A stretch of 34,963 nucleotides of DNA from positions 1 to 34,963 of the forward strand of contig DATGZX010000011.1 of assembly GCA_035296965.1 (NCBI GenBank), in the 5' to 3' direction. A program made the position numbers and the translations under genes. Positions 15,354 through 24,465 of this stretch are shown one piece after another. Position 1 is the stretch's first letter. Each line of letters starts with the position of its first letter. The notes under the pieces are model-generated. The model saw nothing but the letters and a program-made list of their open reading frames with translations. It made no database searches and was not told the DNA's origin. The DNA comes from DATGZX01 sp035296965 (GTDB lineage: Bacteria > Planctomycetota > Planctomycetia > Gemmatales > Gemmataceae).

Positions 15354-18300
15354 AGCTGCATCCCGAGGTCGCCCCACAGGTGTCGCATTTGCAGCAGGCG
15401 CCGCTGCGCACCAGCGTCAATTGGCCGCACTCGGCGCAGGGATCGCCTTCGTAACCCTTGAGCCGGGCCAGGCGGATTTTCTCATCCATGGTGCCGTTCG
15501 CTGCGGACAGGCGGCTGAGCGTAAGCTTGTGGCCGTGGCCGTTGCCATTGCCGTTTTCTGACAGCGGATGTAGATGCTCCGAGCGCGGCGCCGAAAAAGC
15601 ACGCGTGGCCAGCTGAGGCTCGACCAACCGTTCCGTGACGACTTCTTCCGAATCGAATTCCTCATCGTCTTCCAGCGCATTGTGAATGGCGTCGCCGCGC
15701 AGGTCTTCGGGCTCGACGTGGGCCAGGTCGTGGCGGCCCAGGTAAGTGATCGCCAGCTCGCGGAAGATGTAGTCGATAATTGACGTCGTCATCTTGATGT
15801 GCGGGTTGCCCTGTACGATGCCATTGGGCTCGAAACGCGTGAAGAGGAAGGCGTCGACGAACTCTTCGAGCGGTACGCCGTGCTGCAGGCCCAGCGACAC
15901 CGCGATGGCGAAACAATTCGTCATGCTCCGGAAAGCGGCGCCTTCCTTGTGCATGTCGAGGAAGATCTCGCCCAGTGCGCCATCTTCGTACTCGCCGGTG
16001 CGCAGATAAATCTTGTGATTGCCGATGCGGGTCTTTTGCGTATAGCCGGCGCGGCGGTCGGGGAGCCGGCGGCGGCGGGCGATGTAACGGTGCACGATTT
16101 TCTCGGCAATGCGGACCGGTTCGGCCTCGGCTTCCTCCGCGGCCGGCTCTTGAGAATCGGAAACCGAATTGAGCGGCTGACTCAGCTTGGAGCCGTCGCG
16201 GTACAGGGCATTGGCTTTGAGCATCAGCTGCCAGCTGAGGAGGTAAGCCTGCTTGACGTCCTCGATGGTGGCTTCGTGCGGCATGTTGATCGTCTTCGAG
16301 ATGGCGCCGCTGACGAACGGCTGAGCCGCGGCCATCATGCGGATATGCGCCTCCGTGGACAGGAAGCGCCGCCCTGTCTTGCCGCACTTGTTGGCGCAGT
16401 CGAACACCGCATAGTGCTCCTGCTTCAGATGCGGCGCACCTTCGATGGTCATGGTTCCGCAGACATAGGCGTTCGCCTCCGCAATCTGTTCGCGCGTAAG
16501 ACCGAGTGCCGCCAGTAGGTCGAAACCGGGCGCATCGAGTTGTTTATTCGTCAGGCCCAGGTTCTTGCGGCAGAAGTCGTCGCTCAGGGTCGCGCGATTG
16601 AAGACGAAGGAAATCTCAAACGCGCCCGGCAGCTGGGATTCCACGCGGCGCAGCATCTCGTCGGTGAAGCCGAGCGCTTTCAGCCGGGCGCTGCTGATAT
16701 GCGGACAGCCTTCCAGGCTGCCGGACCCGCGGCAGTGACGAACGATCTCCTCGATCTGCTGGTTCGTGTAGCCTAGCCGCGTCAGGGCAGGGGGGATAGA
16801 GGCGTTGATGATCTTGAAGTAGCCGCCGCCGGCCAGTTTCTTGAACTTCACCAGCGCAAAGTCGGGCTCGACGCCGGTGGTGTCGCAATCCATCACCAGA
16901 CCGATCGTGCCGGTCGGCGCGATCACCGTGACCTGCGCATTTCGGTAGCCGTGCTTCTCTCCCAGCTCGACCATGCGGTCGCACTCGCGACGCGCGGCCT
17001 GCAGGAGGTAATCGGGACAGACCCGTCTGTCGATGCCGACGGGCAACATCGTGAGGCCGTCGTATTCCTCGCGCGGAGCGTTATAGGCGGCCGCCCGGTG
17101 ATTGCGAATCACGCGCAGCATGGCGTCGCGATTGTCGTCGAAGCGCGGGAACGTTTCGAGCTCGGCAGCAATTTCCGCCGACGTGCCATAGGCGGCCGCA
17201 TGCATCAGCGCTGTCAGCGCGCCGCACTGGGCCCGGCCCTCCGGCGAATCGTACGGAATGCCCTGCACCATCAGCAAGGATCCCAGGTTCGCATAGCCCA
17301 GGCCCAGCGTGCGGAAGTCGTAAGACTTCTGCGCCACGGCGACGCTGGGGAACTGCGCCATGTAGACGGAGACCTCCAGGATCAGCGTCCACAGCTTGCA
17401 AGCATGGCGGAAGGCATCGACGTCGAACCGGGCGGTGCGGGCGTCGTAGAACTTCAACAAGTTGAGCGATGCCAGGTTGCAGGCCGTATCGTCGAGGAAC
17501 ATGTACTCGCTGCACGGGTTGGAAGCGTTGATGCGGCCGTCCGCGGGGCAGGTGTGCCATTCATTGATGGTCGTATCAAATTGCACGCCCGGATCTGCGC
17601 ACGACCAGGCCGCAAATGTGATTTGGTCCCAAAGATCGCGGGCCTGCATGGACTTCCAGGGCCGCGGCGCCCGGCTCTCGTGCTTGGCCTTTTCCTTCTC
17701 GGTGCGGCGGTACAGATGCCAGGGAGCGTCCTTGACCACCGCATCCATGAAGCTGTTGTCGATGCGCACCGAATTGTTGCTGTTCTGGCCGGAGACCGTG
17801 TAGTAGGCCTTGGAGTTCCAGTCGGTGTCGTATTCATCGACGCGCAGCGAGGTGAAACCCTGGCGCGCCAGCTGGATGACGCGCTCGATGTAGCTGGCCG
17901 GGACAAGAGCCGTCGTCGCTTCACTGATCGCCCGGCGCAGGTCCTTGTTGCGGTTGCGGTCGAACTGCTCCTCCGCCTTGGACCACTGGTGGCAGGCCTG
18001 CATGATGGCGTTCAAATGCCGGTTCAGCAACCGGGAGCCGGTGACGAGATCGGCAACCTTCTGCTCCTCCGCTACCTTCCAATTGATGAATTCCTCGATG
18101 TCGGGGTGATCGAGATCGAGCACGACCATTTTGGCGGCACGGCGTGTCGTGCCGCCGGACTTGATGGCGCCGGCCGCGCGATCGCCAATCTTCAGGAAAC
18201 TCATCAGACCGCTCGACTTGCCGCCGCCGGAGAGCGGTTCCCCTTCGCCCCGGATGGTCGAGAAGTTGGTGCCGGTGCCGGAGCCGTATTTGAAAATGCG

Positions 18301-18945
18301 GGCTTCGCGGACCCACAGGTCCATGATGCCGCCCTCGTTCACCAGGTCATCCTTGACAGACTGGATGAAACAGGCGTGCGGAGCGGGATACTCGTAGGCC
18401 GAGGTCGAACGCGCTACCTGCCCCGTTTGTGGATCCACGCGGTAGTGTCCCTGCGGCGGTCCTTCGATGCCATAAGCCCAGTACAACCCCGTGTTGAACC
18501 ACTGCGGACTATTGGGCGCCGCCATCTGGGCAGCCAGCATGTAGCAGGTTTCATCGAAGAACGCACGGGCATCCGCCTCGCTCGAGAAGTAGCCCCCTTT
18601 CCAGCCCCAATAGGTCCAGCAGCCGGCCAGACGACGAAAAACCTGGCGGGCGTCGGTTTCCTGGCCGCCGTTGTCCTTCGGGTCGACGGGCCGGCTGCGC
18701 TGCAGCCAAACGGGCATCCCTGGTTCCGGCATGGGCTCGACGCGGGCCGGCACGCCGGCCTTGCGAAAATATTTCTGCGCAAGGATATCCACCGCGACCT
18801 GTGACCAGCCATCCGGCACGCGCACGTCCTTCATCTCAAACACAACCGATCCGTCCGGATTCACGATGCGCGAGCTGCGGGCGACGAAGGTCAGGGAGCC
18901 AAAAGGGTCATGCCCCGCGGTGGTATAACGACGAGTGATTTGCAT
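15352..18945 (-). CDS. nrdJ: Adenosylcobalamin-dependent ribonucleotide reductase (class II)
   Basis: A 1197-residue protein that reduces ribonucleotides to deoxyribonucleotides using adenosylcobalamin, so no separate radical subunit is needed. Substrate-site segments include PNSPQWFNTGLYWAYG, HACFIQSVKDDL (first redox Cys), GSGTGTNFSTIRGEGEPLSGGGKSSG, and NPCSEYMFLDDTACNLASLNL near residue 475 with the active-site N-C-E triad. Then come GTIGLVMDCDTTGVEPDFALVKF and a C-terminal Cys-rich tail (CAECG...CCKCDTCG...C) that carries the regenerating cysteines or a zinc ribbon. The ATG at 18945 is chosen: GAGGAA lies about 8 nt upstream and MQITRRYTTAG is a better N-terminus than the in-frame extension from 19026. 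dcd is the next gene upstream on the same strand. Confidence 0.95.
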   Translation of the reverse strand: MQITRRYTTAGHDPFGSLTFVARSSRIVNPDGSVVFEMKDVRVPDGWSQVAVDILAQKYFRKAGVPARVEPMPEPGMPVWLQRSRPVDPKDNGGQETDARQVFRRLAGCWTYWGWKGGYFSSEADARAFFDETCYMLAAQMAAPNSPQWFNTGLYWAYGIEGPPQGHYRVDPQTGQVARSTSAYEYPAPHACFIQSVKDDLVNEGGIMDLWVREARIFKYGSGTGTNFSTIRGEGEPLSGGGKSSGLMSFLKIGDRAAGAIKSGGTTRRAAKMVVLDLDHPDIEEFINWKVAEEQKVADLVTGSRLLNRHLNAIMQACHQWSKAEEQFDRNRNKDLRRAISEATTALVPASYIERVIQLARQGFTSLRVDEYDTDWNSKAYYTVSGQNSNNSVRIDNSFMDAVVKDAPWHLYRRTEKEKAKHESRAPRPWKSMQARDLWDQITFAAWSCADPGVQFDTTINEWHTCPADGRINASNPCSEYMFLDDTACNLASLNLLKFYDARTARFDVDAFRHACKLWTLILEVSVYMAQFPSVAVAQKSYDFRTLGLGYANLGSLLMVQGIPYDSPEGRAQCGALTALMHAAAYGTSAEIAAELETFPRFDDNRDAMLRVIRNHRAAAYNAPREEYDGLTMLPVGIDRRVCPDYLLQAARRECDRMVELGEKHGYRNAQVTVIAPTGTIGLVMDCDTTGVEPDFALVKFKKLAGGGYFKIINASIPPALTRLGYTNQQIEEIVRHCRGSGSLEGCPHISSARLKALGFTDEMLRRVESQLPGAFEISFVFNRATLSDDFCRKNLGLTNKQLDAPGFDLLAALGLTREQIAEANAYVCGTMTIEGAPHLKQEHYAVFDCANKCGKTGRRFLSTEAHIRMMAAAQPFVSGAISKTINMPHEATIEDVKQAYLLSWQLMLKANALYRDGSKLSQPLNSVSDSQEPAAEEAEAEPVRIAEKIVHRYIARRRRLPDRRAGYTQKTRIGNHKIYLRTGEYEDGALGEIFLDMHKEGAAFRSMTNCFAIAVSLGLQHGVPLEEFVDAFLFTRFEPNGIVQGNPHIKMTTSIIDYIFRELAITYLGRHDLAHVEPEDLRGDAIHNALEDDEEFDSEEVVTERLVEPQLATRAFSAPRSEHLHPLSENGNGNGHGHKLTLSRLSAANGTMDEKIRLARLKGYEGDPCAECGQLTLVRSGACCKCDTCGATSGCS

Positions 18946-19100
18946 TGCAAAAGTTCCTCGCCCCATGACGGCCAGGGGCCAGCCTCCATGTAAACTTTCT
19001 TTGGCTCCGGATCCGCTCGGAACCAATCACGACTCCTACGTGAGAAGTAGCGACCCTCTTCCTAAGAAAATCTGTTCCTATCCCATCCTTGCCACGGGCT

Positions 19101-19266
19101 CATTCTCCCCTCTCCCGCTACTGCCGGGAGAGGAACGGCGGTGACCGGCACATTCTCCCCTCTCCCGGTACTCCGGGAGAGGGGTAGGGGTGAGGGCGTT
19201 CTGCCAGTATCACTCGAGACGATACCCTCACCCCCAACCCCGCTCCCGGAGTACCGGGAGAGGGGG
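19101..19266. repeat. Cluster of CTCCCCTCTCCC-type palindromic repeats
   Basis: Three units. 19105-19134 and 19155-19196 are in direct orientation, each opening CTCCCCTCTCCC after a shared CATT. 19225-19266 is an inverted copy of the second, ending CCGGGAGAGGGG. The second and third form an arm pair of about 42 bp with few mismatches. The same family appears at 34888-34963. It lies between nrdJ and dcd; no gene is present in 18946-19403. Confidence 0.88.
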
Positions 19267-19356
19267 GCAAGACCATCAGAGAAGCAATGAAGAAAATCCG
19301 TTCTCATAGCTAACGAATCACTACTTTGCACTGCCCATCAAGCGACAAACATCCGC

Positions 19357-19378
19357 ACCGGCGTGATTCCGTGCCGGT
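19357..19378 (-). terminator. Hairpin downstream of dcd
   Basis: ACCGGC / GCCGGT with a 10-nt loop lies 26 nt beyond the dcd stop on the minus strand. The following sequence has only short T runs, so termination is uncertain. Confidence 0.3.
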
Positions 19379-19403
19379 TTACAGACGCGAACGGCAATGA
19401 GCG

Positions 19404-19967
19404 TCACTTATGACGGTCTGATCCGAGAACGAATGGAAGAGTCAGACCTTGCTGGTCCTGATACTTCCCCTGCTTGTCCGCATAGCTGGTACGGCATGGC
19501 GCATCCGTGCGCAGAAAAAGGATCTGGGCGATGCCTTCTCCTGCGTAGATCTTGGCCGGCAGAGGAGTGGTGTTGCTGATTTCGATGGTGATTCGGCCCC
19601 GCCATTCAGGTTCAAGGGGCGTCACATTCACGATGATCCCACAACGCGCGTAGGTCGATTTGCCGACGCATATGGCAATGACGTCGCGCGGAATCTCCAG
19701 GTATTCCACGGTCTCCGCCAGGGCAAAGCTGTTCGGCGGAATCAGGCAAGAGTCGCCGTCCATGTCCACGAAAGACGCCGGGTCAAAATGCTTCGGATCG
19801 ACCACGGCACAGCGCGCGTTGGTAAAGACCTTGAAATGCCGGCCGACACGGACATCGTAGCCATAGCTGCTCAGGCCGTACGAGATCACACCCGCGCGCG
19901 GCGTACCGGTCGCGAACGGCTCGATCTTGATGTCCCGCTGGATCTGCCAATCCGGCAATATTCCCAC
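19404..19967 (-). CDS. dcd: dCTP deaminase
   Basis: A 187-residue enzyme that converts dCTP to dUTP for thymidylate synthesis (some members go on to dUMP). The core GKSTYARCGIIVNVTPLEPEWRGRITIEISNTTPLPAKIYAGEGIAQILF contains the catalytic Ser/Arg segment and the general-acid Glu of the trimeric dUTPase/Dcd fold. SSYGYDVRVG lies upstream. I chose GTG at 19967: GGAGG stands 8 nt before it and the protein begins MGILPDWQIQRD. The ATG at 20003 adds 12 residues without a ribosome site. It sits upstream of nrdJ on the same strand, but about 460 bp of repeats lie between, so they probably have separate transcripts. Confidence 0.94.
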   Translation of the reverse strand: MGILPDWQIQRDIKIEPFATGTPRAGVISYGLSSYGYDVRVGRHFKVFTNARCAVVDPKHFDPASFVDMDGDSCLIPPNSFALAETVEYLEIPRDVIAICVGKSTYARCGIIVNVTPLEPEWRGRITIEISNTTPLPAKIYAGEGIAQILFLRTDAPCRTSYADKQGKYQDQQGLTLPFVLGSDRHK

Positions 19968-20302
19968 GGCTAACCCCTCCCCTTGGCGCGGCAAACCATC
20001 CATGTTTTATTCTCGCACATTGCTAGACAAAAGAACAGCAAAAATAACAGCAGTCGTGAAGAAAAATCAAAGATCTAGTGGAATGGGCGGATGGTAACAC
20101 AAGATCTAGTCCATGATCAAGCGAAATCAAGACCCTCTTTTAGATTTCGTGAATCTTCCGGGAAAACACGGAGAAAATAGCGCAGGACGTTCCTCTGGGA
20201 CGCCTGCGGGCGCTTCGCTATCATGCACAAGTCGGCTCATGTACACTTCAGCTGCGATTGCCGACGCTACCGCCAGCTTTCAATCGGGACAGAGGCTAAG
20301 CA
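19968..20302. other. Intergenic region upstream of dcd and the SWIM gene
   Basis: The region is richer in A+T than its surroundings and holds two direct copies of AAGATCTAGT about 40 bp apart near 20070-20110. Promoters for the divergent dcd and SWIM genes should lie here, but no convincing -35/-10 pair was found. Short frames here look like chance. Confidence 0.45.
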
Positions 20303-20659
20303 ATGCCTGACCAGGTACAGGGTCCGCAACCGCCAGTACTGCTCACGCTTCTTCCAGGGCCGGACAGGAAGCGCGTGCAAAGGACGTACTCCTACCGGCT
20401 CACCTATCGAAATCCACAAGCCAACGCTCCCGGCTGCCGCACGATCTGGGAAGTAACGGGCGGTCGACTCATCTACCAAATTGTTCTGGAACAAACTGCG
20501 GCTGGAACTCTGCGCTTGCATTGCAGCTGTGCCGACGCCGTCTTTCGCGCGGAAGGCGAAGGCCGCTTCTGCAAGCACATCCGCGGTCTTCTCCAGTTCG
20601 GCCTCGCCGGGGAACAAGCGGTCGATCGGCTTCAGCCGCGCAGCTGCCTCGGCGCCTGA
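20303..20659 (+). CDS. Small SWIM-type zinc-finger protein
   Basis: A 118-residue protein. Residues about 74-95 read HCSCADAVFRAEGEGRFCKHI, i.e. C-x-C, 12 residues, then C-x-H: the SWIM zinc-finger spacing. It is preceded by beta-strand-like segments (YQIVLEQTAAGTLRLHC). SWIM fingers bind DNA or protein and usually sit in larger proteins such as helicase-associated or transposase-like ones; here the finger stands almost alone. GAGG is 7 nt before the ATG. No partner gene is adjacent in the same direction. The family name is a motif-level call. Confidence 0.62.
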   Translation: MPDQVQGPQPPVLLTLLPGPDRKRVQRTYSYRLTYRNPQANAPGCRTIWEVTGGRLIYQIVLEQTAAGTLRLHCSCADAVFRAEGEGRFCKHIRGLLQFGLAGEQAVDRLQPRSCLGA

Positions 20660-20674
20660 CCGGCACGTCTGCAA

Positions 20675-21202
20675 CTACCGCTTCTCAGCCCGCGTCAGCT
20701 TGGCGTTGATTTCCTGTCTTTCTTGCGTGCTCATCACGCTGCGCACATAGTGGATCAGATGGCTATCCCCCTGATCGAAGGTCGCCGTTGCATAGGTGCG
20801 CGGCATTCCAGGCTGCGTGTCATGTTCTAGGAAATCTTCCATTATGGTGAAGAGGTAAAGCATGTCCCGATAGCGGAAAAGCCTGGGCTCCTCGGGTTGA
20901 CCGTCGCGCGTGGACGCCACAACCTTGCCGTCGCGCAGGTGCACCTGAAACGTTTCTTTACTGCCGATTTTCTCAATGGTGTATTCCAGATCGTAGTCGC
21001 GCGGTCCCGCTTCATGCCAGCGCGCGCGCGCGGCATCGAGCTTTTGCTGGGTCAGCTGCTGGGACAAATTGAACGAGATCTGCACGGTGATCGATGTGAT
21101 CGTCAACACGATCAGAATGCCGAAGAACCACAGCCAGCCACGCGAGCGCCGTCGCTGAGTTGGCAACGGGCCCTGGGCTGGCATGGAGGAGAAGGAAAGC
21201 AT
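20675..21202 (-). CDS. Membrane-anchored DUF6174-like protein
   Basis: A 175-residue protein. Basic N-terminus (TQRRRSRGW), then one membrane segment (LWFFGILIVLTITSITVQISF, about 23-43). An extracytoplasmic part follows with ARARWHEAGPRDYDLEYTIEKIGSKETFQVHLRDGKVV, the W...G..DYxxxY pattern of DUF6174. A second start at 21184 is possible. It lies just downstream of glgC on the same strand (about 37 nt), so it may be co-transcribed. Function is unknown. Confidence 0.65.
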   Translation of the reverse strand: MLSFSSMPAQGPLPTQRRRSRGWLWFFGILIVLTITSITVQISFNLSQQLTQQKLDAARARWHEAGPRDYDLEYTIEKIGSKETFQVHLRDGKVVASTRDGQPEEPRLFRYRDMLYLFTIMEDFLEHDTQPGMPRTYATATFDQGDSHLIHYVRSVMSTQERQEINAKLTRAEKR

Positions 21203-21239
21203 GATGCGGAATGCTCTTGTTCTGCACTGGTCGGGGCCA

Positions 21240-22490
21240 CTAACGGTTCACGGCCGCGAACGACTCGGGCAGCTCGGCCTTGGCAATGACAACGACCCCT
21301 TGCTCGGTGAGCTGGAAGCCGCGCTGCCTATCGTGGTCCAGGTCGTAGCCGACAGTGGTATTCTGTGGAATGTGCACGTCCTTGTCGATAATCGCCCGAC
21401 GGATCTTGCAGTGCCGGCCGACATCCACGCCGTCGAATAGGATGGAGTTTTCCACGAGCGCGTAGCTGTTGACACGCACATTGGCCGACAGAATGCTGCG
21501 GCGCACGTGGCCGCCGCTCAAGATGCAGCCGGCAGAGACCATGCTGTCGTGCGCTTCGCCGCGGCGGACCTGTCCGCGCGGCCCCTCGTCGCAAAAGACG
21601 AATTTCGGCGGCGGCAATTGCGGCTGGTTCGTGCGGATCAGCCATTCCCGGTCGTACAGGTTCAACACCGGATCGATCTCGACAAGATCCATGTTGGCCT
21701 GGTAGTAGGCGTCGAGCGTGCCAACGTCGCGCCAATAGGGCACCGCCTTGCGGTTCTTGTCCCGGAAGCGGTACACGTAAACCTTATGGGAGTTCATGAT
21801 CCCGGGAATGATGTTTTTGCCGAAATCGTGGTCGCTTTCGGCATGGGTGGCGTCCTGGCAGAGCATCTCGTACATCGGCCGAGCGGTGAAGACATAGATC
21901 CCCATCGATGCCAGGCAGTGATTGGGGTCGTCGGGCAGCGGGATCGGCTCGCGCGGTTTTTCCTGAAACCCCTTCACGCGATCCTGCGCATCCACCTGCA
22001 TGATCCCAAAATTGCAGCCCTCTCGTAGGAGGGCGGGGATGCAGCCAATCGTGAGATCCGCGCCGCGTTCGATGTGCGACCGGATCATGTCGCCGTAATC
22101 CATCTTGTAGATGTGGTCGCCGGCAAGGATCAAGACATAACGCGGGTCGGCCTTTTCGATGCTGTAGATATTCTGGTAGATCGCGTCGGCGGTGCCCTTG
22201 TACCAATGCTCATCGATGCGCTGCTGGGGCGGCAGCACCTCGATGTATTCGTCGAGCTGGCGGCTGAGAAAGCCCCAGCCGGAGGCGATATGCCGATCGA
22301 GACTGCGGGCCTTGTACTGCGTCAGCACTAGGATCCGGCGCAAATTGCTGTTGATGCAGTTGGAGAGCGTGAAATCGATAATGCGATACAAGCCGCCAAA
22401 AGGCACCGCCGGCTTGGCTCGGTCCCGTGTCAACGGATCGAGACGCGTACCCTTGCCCCCGGCGAGAATCAAAGTCAGCACATCTTTCAC
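21240..22490 (-). CDS. glgC: Glucose-1-phosphate adenylyltransferase (ADP-glucose pyrophosphorylase)
   Basis: A 416-residue enzyme that makes ADP-glucose from ATP and glucose-1-phosphate, the committed step of bacterial glycogen synthesis. LILAGGKGTRLDPLTRDRAKPAVPFGGLYRIIDF (about 7-40) is the nucleotidyltransferase signature. WYKGTADAIYQN and LILAGDHIYKMDY carry substrate and metal residues. The C-terminal third is the left-handed beta-helix involved in allosteric control (ILSGGHVRRSILSANVRVNSYALVENSILFDGVDVG). The start is GTG, 6 nt after GGAGGAA. The glycosyltransferase upstream may belong to the same transcript. Confidence 0.95.
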   Translation of the reverse strand: MKDVLTLILAGGKGTRLDPLTRDRAKPAVPFGGLYRIIDFTLSNCINSNLRRILVLTQYKARSLDRHIASGWGFLSRQLDEYIEVLPPQQRIDEHWYKGTADAIYQNIYSIEKADPRYVLILAGDHIYKMDYGDMIRSHIERGADLTIGCIPALLREGCNFGIMQVDAQDRVKGFQEKPREPIPLPDDPNHCLASMGIYVFTARPMYEMLCQDATHAESDHDFGKNIIPGIMNSHKVYVYRFRDKNRKAVPYWRDVGTLDAYYQANMDLVEIDPVLNLYDREWLIRTNQPQLPPPKFVFCDEGPRGQVRRGEAHDSMVSAGCILSGGHVRRSILSANVRVNSYALVENSILFDGVDVGRHCKIRRAIIDKDVHIPQNTTVGYDLDHDRQRGFQLTEQGVVVIAKAELPESFAAVNR

Positions 22491-22627
22491 AGTGGGTTCC
22501 TCCCAGGCTACGCCGTTGTCCGCCTGCGGCTACCAAGCATTCTGGCGTCTTGATGGGCCGGAGGGAAGAAAAAACAACCGCGCCCAGAGAAAACTCTCTC
22601 GAACTTCACCGCTTCCCTGTCCCTTAG

Positions 22628-23710
22628 CTAGCTTTCATACAGTTCGGCAAACCGGTTTACCATATCGTTCACGGAATAATGAGCGAGCACGCGCTGCCGA
22701 CCGGATTCGCCCATTTGGCGGGCGCGCTCCGGCTCATCGAGGAGCAGACGCGTTTTGCGCGCCAGCCCCACCTTGTCTCCCGGGGCAACCAAGTACCCGG
22801 TCGCGCCGTCGATGACGATTTCCGCAAGGCCAGGCAGATTGGAAGCCACGACAGGGCGTGCCGCGGCCATGGCTTCAAGTGCCACGTTCCAGCCCGCATC
22901 GGTCTGGCTTGGAATCCAGACGGCTTCCGCCTGGGCCAGCAGCGCGGGCACGTCGGCTTGCGCTCCGGCAAAATGAACGTTTTCCAGGGTTCCCACCGTG
23001 CAGGCGAACCGCTCCAGGGCAGCGCGCGCGGAGCCCTCGCCAACCAGCAGCAGATGCAAGTGCTCGTGCAGGAATTGGAGAATATCGAAACCCCAGATCG
23101 CATCGCGGAATCCTTTGCGGGGCTCCAGAGGCCCCACGCCTATCAGCAGACGCGCCTCCGCGGGAAGACCTAGCGACTGCCGAATATCCCTGCCCACCTG
23201 CGCGCCGGCCGGAGCCGGATTGACACCGGGCGGGATCATAACTATTCGTTCGCTGGGCAGTCCGATCTGGCGATATTTCGCTGCACCCACAATTGCTGCC
23301 GGGACGACCAGGTCGACCCGATCAAGAAGGAAGCGGAGGAATCGCCCTTGGAGAGCTCCCTTGGGCTGATGAATTTCGCCGCTGAAGATTAGCCGTGCGC
23401 CGCGGCGAGGAAGAAGCAGCGCGGCCGCCTTCAGGCTACCCAGCCCCCAAACATGAATCACATCGGGCCGGAGCTGATCGACCAGAGCCCGCAATCGAAG
23501 CAATGGGTTGGGATCGATAAGCCGGCGCCAGCCGAGCGCGCACAGGTCAACGCCCGCGGCACGGAGCGGCACGGCGGCGGGTCCTTCTTCTCCCAGGCAG
23601 GCGACGCGGCATTCGAAACGCGCTTGCGGCAGACGCGAGGCCAGGAGCGTTAGCTGCTTTGCGCGACCGCAAAATTCCAGCGTGGAAGTCAGGAAAAGAA
23701 TCTTCAGCAC
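22628..23710 (-). CDS. GT4-type glycosyltransferase
   Basis: A 360-residue GT-B protein. N-terminal Rossmann half (LKILFLTSTLEFCGRAKQLTLLASRLPQ); C-terminal half with ILEPRKG-like GVGPLEPRKGFRDAIWGF, LLLVGEGSARAALE, VHFAGAQADVPALLAQAEAVWIPS and DAGWNVALEAMAAARPVVASNLPGLAEIVIDGATGYLVAPGD, the E-x7-E donor-site motif of family GT4. It transfers a sugar from a nucleotide donor; the acceptor is not predictable. GTG start at 23710 with a weak ribosome site. It lies between hpt (54 nt) and glgC (137 nt) on the same strand. Confidence 0.88.
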   Translation of the reverse strand: MLKILFLTSTLEFCGRAKQLTLLASRLPQARFECRVACLGEEGPAAVPLRAAGVDLCALGWRRLIDPNPLLRLRALVDQLRPDVIHVWGLGSLKAAALLLPRRGARLIFSGEIHQPKGALQGRFLRFLLDRVDLVVPAAIVGAAKYRQIGLPSERIVMIPPGVNPAPAGAQVGRDIRQSLGLPAEARLLIGVGPLEPRKGFRDAIWGFDILQFLHEHLHLLLVGEGSARAALERFACTVGTLENVHFAGAQADVPALLAQAEAVWIPSQTDAGWNVALEAMAAARPVVASNLPGLAEIVIDGATGYLVAPGDKVGLARKTRLLLDEPERARQMGESGRQRVLAHYSVNDMVNRFAELYES

Positions 23711-23763
23711 AGGTTATTCAGGTTGTAATCCACTGGCCCGCATTGGCGAGAACAGATCAACTG

Positions 23764-24285
23764 TCAGGAGCATTTCTCTTGCGGAAGGATCGCCACATAG
23801 GGCAAGTGGCGATATTCGTCGTTAAAATCGAGCCCGTAGCCTACCACGAACGCGTCCGGAATATCAAAGCCGCAGTAATCGGGCTGAACAGGCACGCGCT
23901 GCCGGCCCTTCTTGCGCAGTAGCACAGCTACCCGAACGGACTTGGCGCCCAAGCCATAAAGATGCTCGATCAGGTAGCTCAGCGTTTGTCCCGTGTCCAG
24001 GATATCGTCTAGAAGCAACACCTGGCGTCCGCGAACGTCGGGAGCCAGCTCCGGCTGCACGTGCAGAGCGCCGGGGGTCGTCGCCGTGCCTCGGTAGCTG
24101 GACGCCTGGATCAAGCCGATGCGCAGCGGCAGGTCGAGGTGACGAACCAGGTCTGCGAGGAACATCAAACTTCCCGTCAGCACGCCGACAATGGTGACCG
24201 GCTGATTGTGAAAATCGACGGCGATCTGCCGAGCCAGCTCGCCGACACGTTTTTGAATGCGCGTAGCGGGAAGAAGGATTTCCAT
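23764..24285 (-). CDS. hpt: Hypoxanthine phosphoribosyltransferase
   Basis: A 173-residue purine salvage enzyme that joins hypoxanthine or guanine to PRPP. The PRPP loop VLLLDDILDTGQTLSYL (about 95-111) is diagnostic. GVLTGSLMFLADLVRHL and DFNDEYRHLPYVAIL near the C-terminus also fit, as does VVGYGLDF. The start at 24285 gives MEILLPATRIQKRVGELARQI; a longer in-frame start at 24315 adds 10 atypical residues. It leads the minus-strand hpt-glycosyltransferase-glgC run and is divergent from the hydrolase gene. Confidence 0.93.
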   Translation of the reverse strand: MEILLPATRIQKRVGELARQIAVDFHNQPVTIVGVLTGSLMFLADLVRHLDLPLRIGLIQASSYRGTATTPGALHVQPELAPDVRGRQVLLLDDILDTGQTLSYLIEHLYGLGAKSVRVAVLLRKKGRQRVPVQPDYCGFDIPDAFVVGYGLDFNDEYRHLPYVAILPQEKCS

Positions 24286-24431
24286 GTGGGAGAACGCTCG
24301 ACAGTGATGGCTCAAAGCGTGTCGAAAAGGCCGTCCAACGCCTCTTTTAATCCGCTCAAATGGAAGAACCTATTGAACACGAATGGAAGAACTAGGGGAA
24401 GGATAATATTTGCTCAGGCTGGCACGCGCTC

Positions 24432-24459
24432 TTTGGCTCTTCGGCCTTTTGATTATAAT
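24432..24459 (+). promoter_or_regulatory. Promoter of the hydrolase gene, probably leaderless
   Basis: A perfect TATAAT at 24454-24459 with TTTGGC 16 bp upstream. The predicted start of transcription falls on the ATG at 24466 (6 nt between -10 and ATG), and there is no Shine-Dalgarno sequence. Confidence 0.6.
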
Positions 24460-24465
24460 TGCTGC

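Noticed and set aside
16951..18804. 617-codon plus-strand ORF inside nrdJ
   Set aside because: It is antisense to a well-conserved reductase; long antisense frames are common in GC-rich DNA and the translation shows no domain.
18946..19403. Cobalamin riboswitch upstream of the B12-dependent reductase
   Set aside because: I looked for the B12-box and the paired core on the minus strand and found only repeats and a simple hairpin.
20113..20456. Short plus-strand ORFs before the SWIM gene
   Set aside because: Two overlapping frames with no ribosome site or protein-like composition.
24061..24465. N-terminal extension of the hydrolase
   Set aside because: It is antisense to hpt and upstream of a perfect TATAAT that sets the transcript start at 24466.
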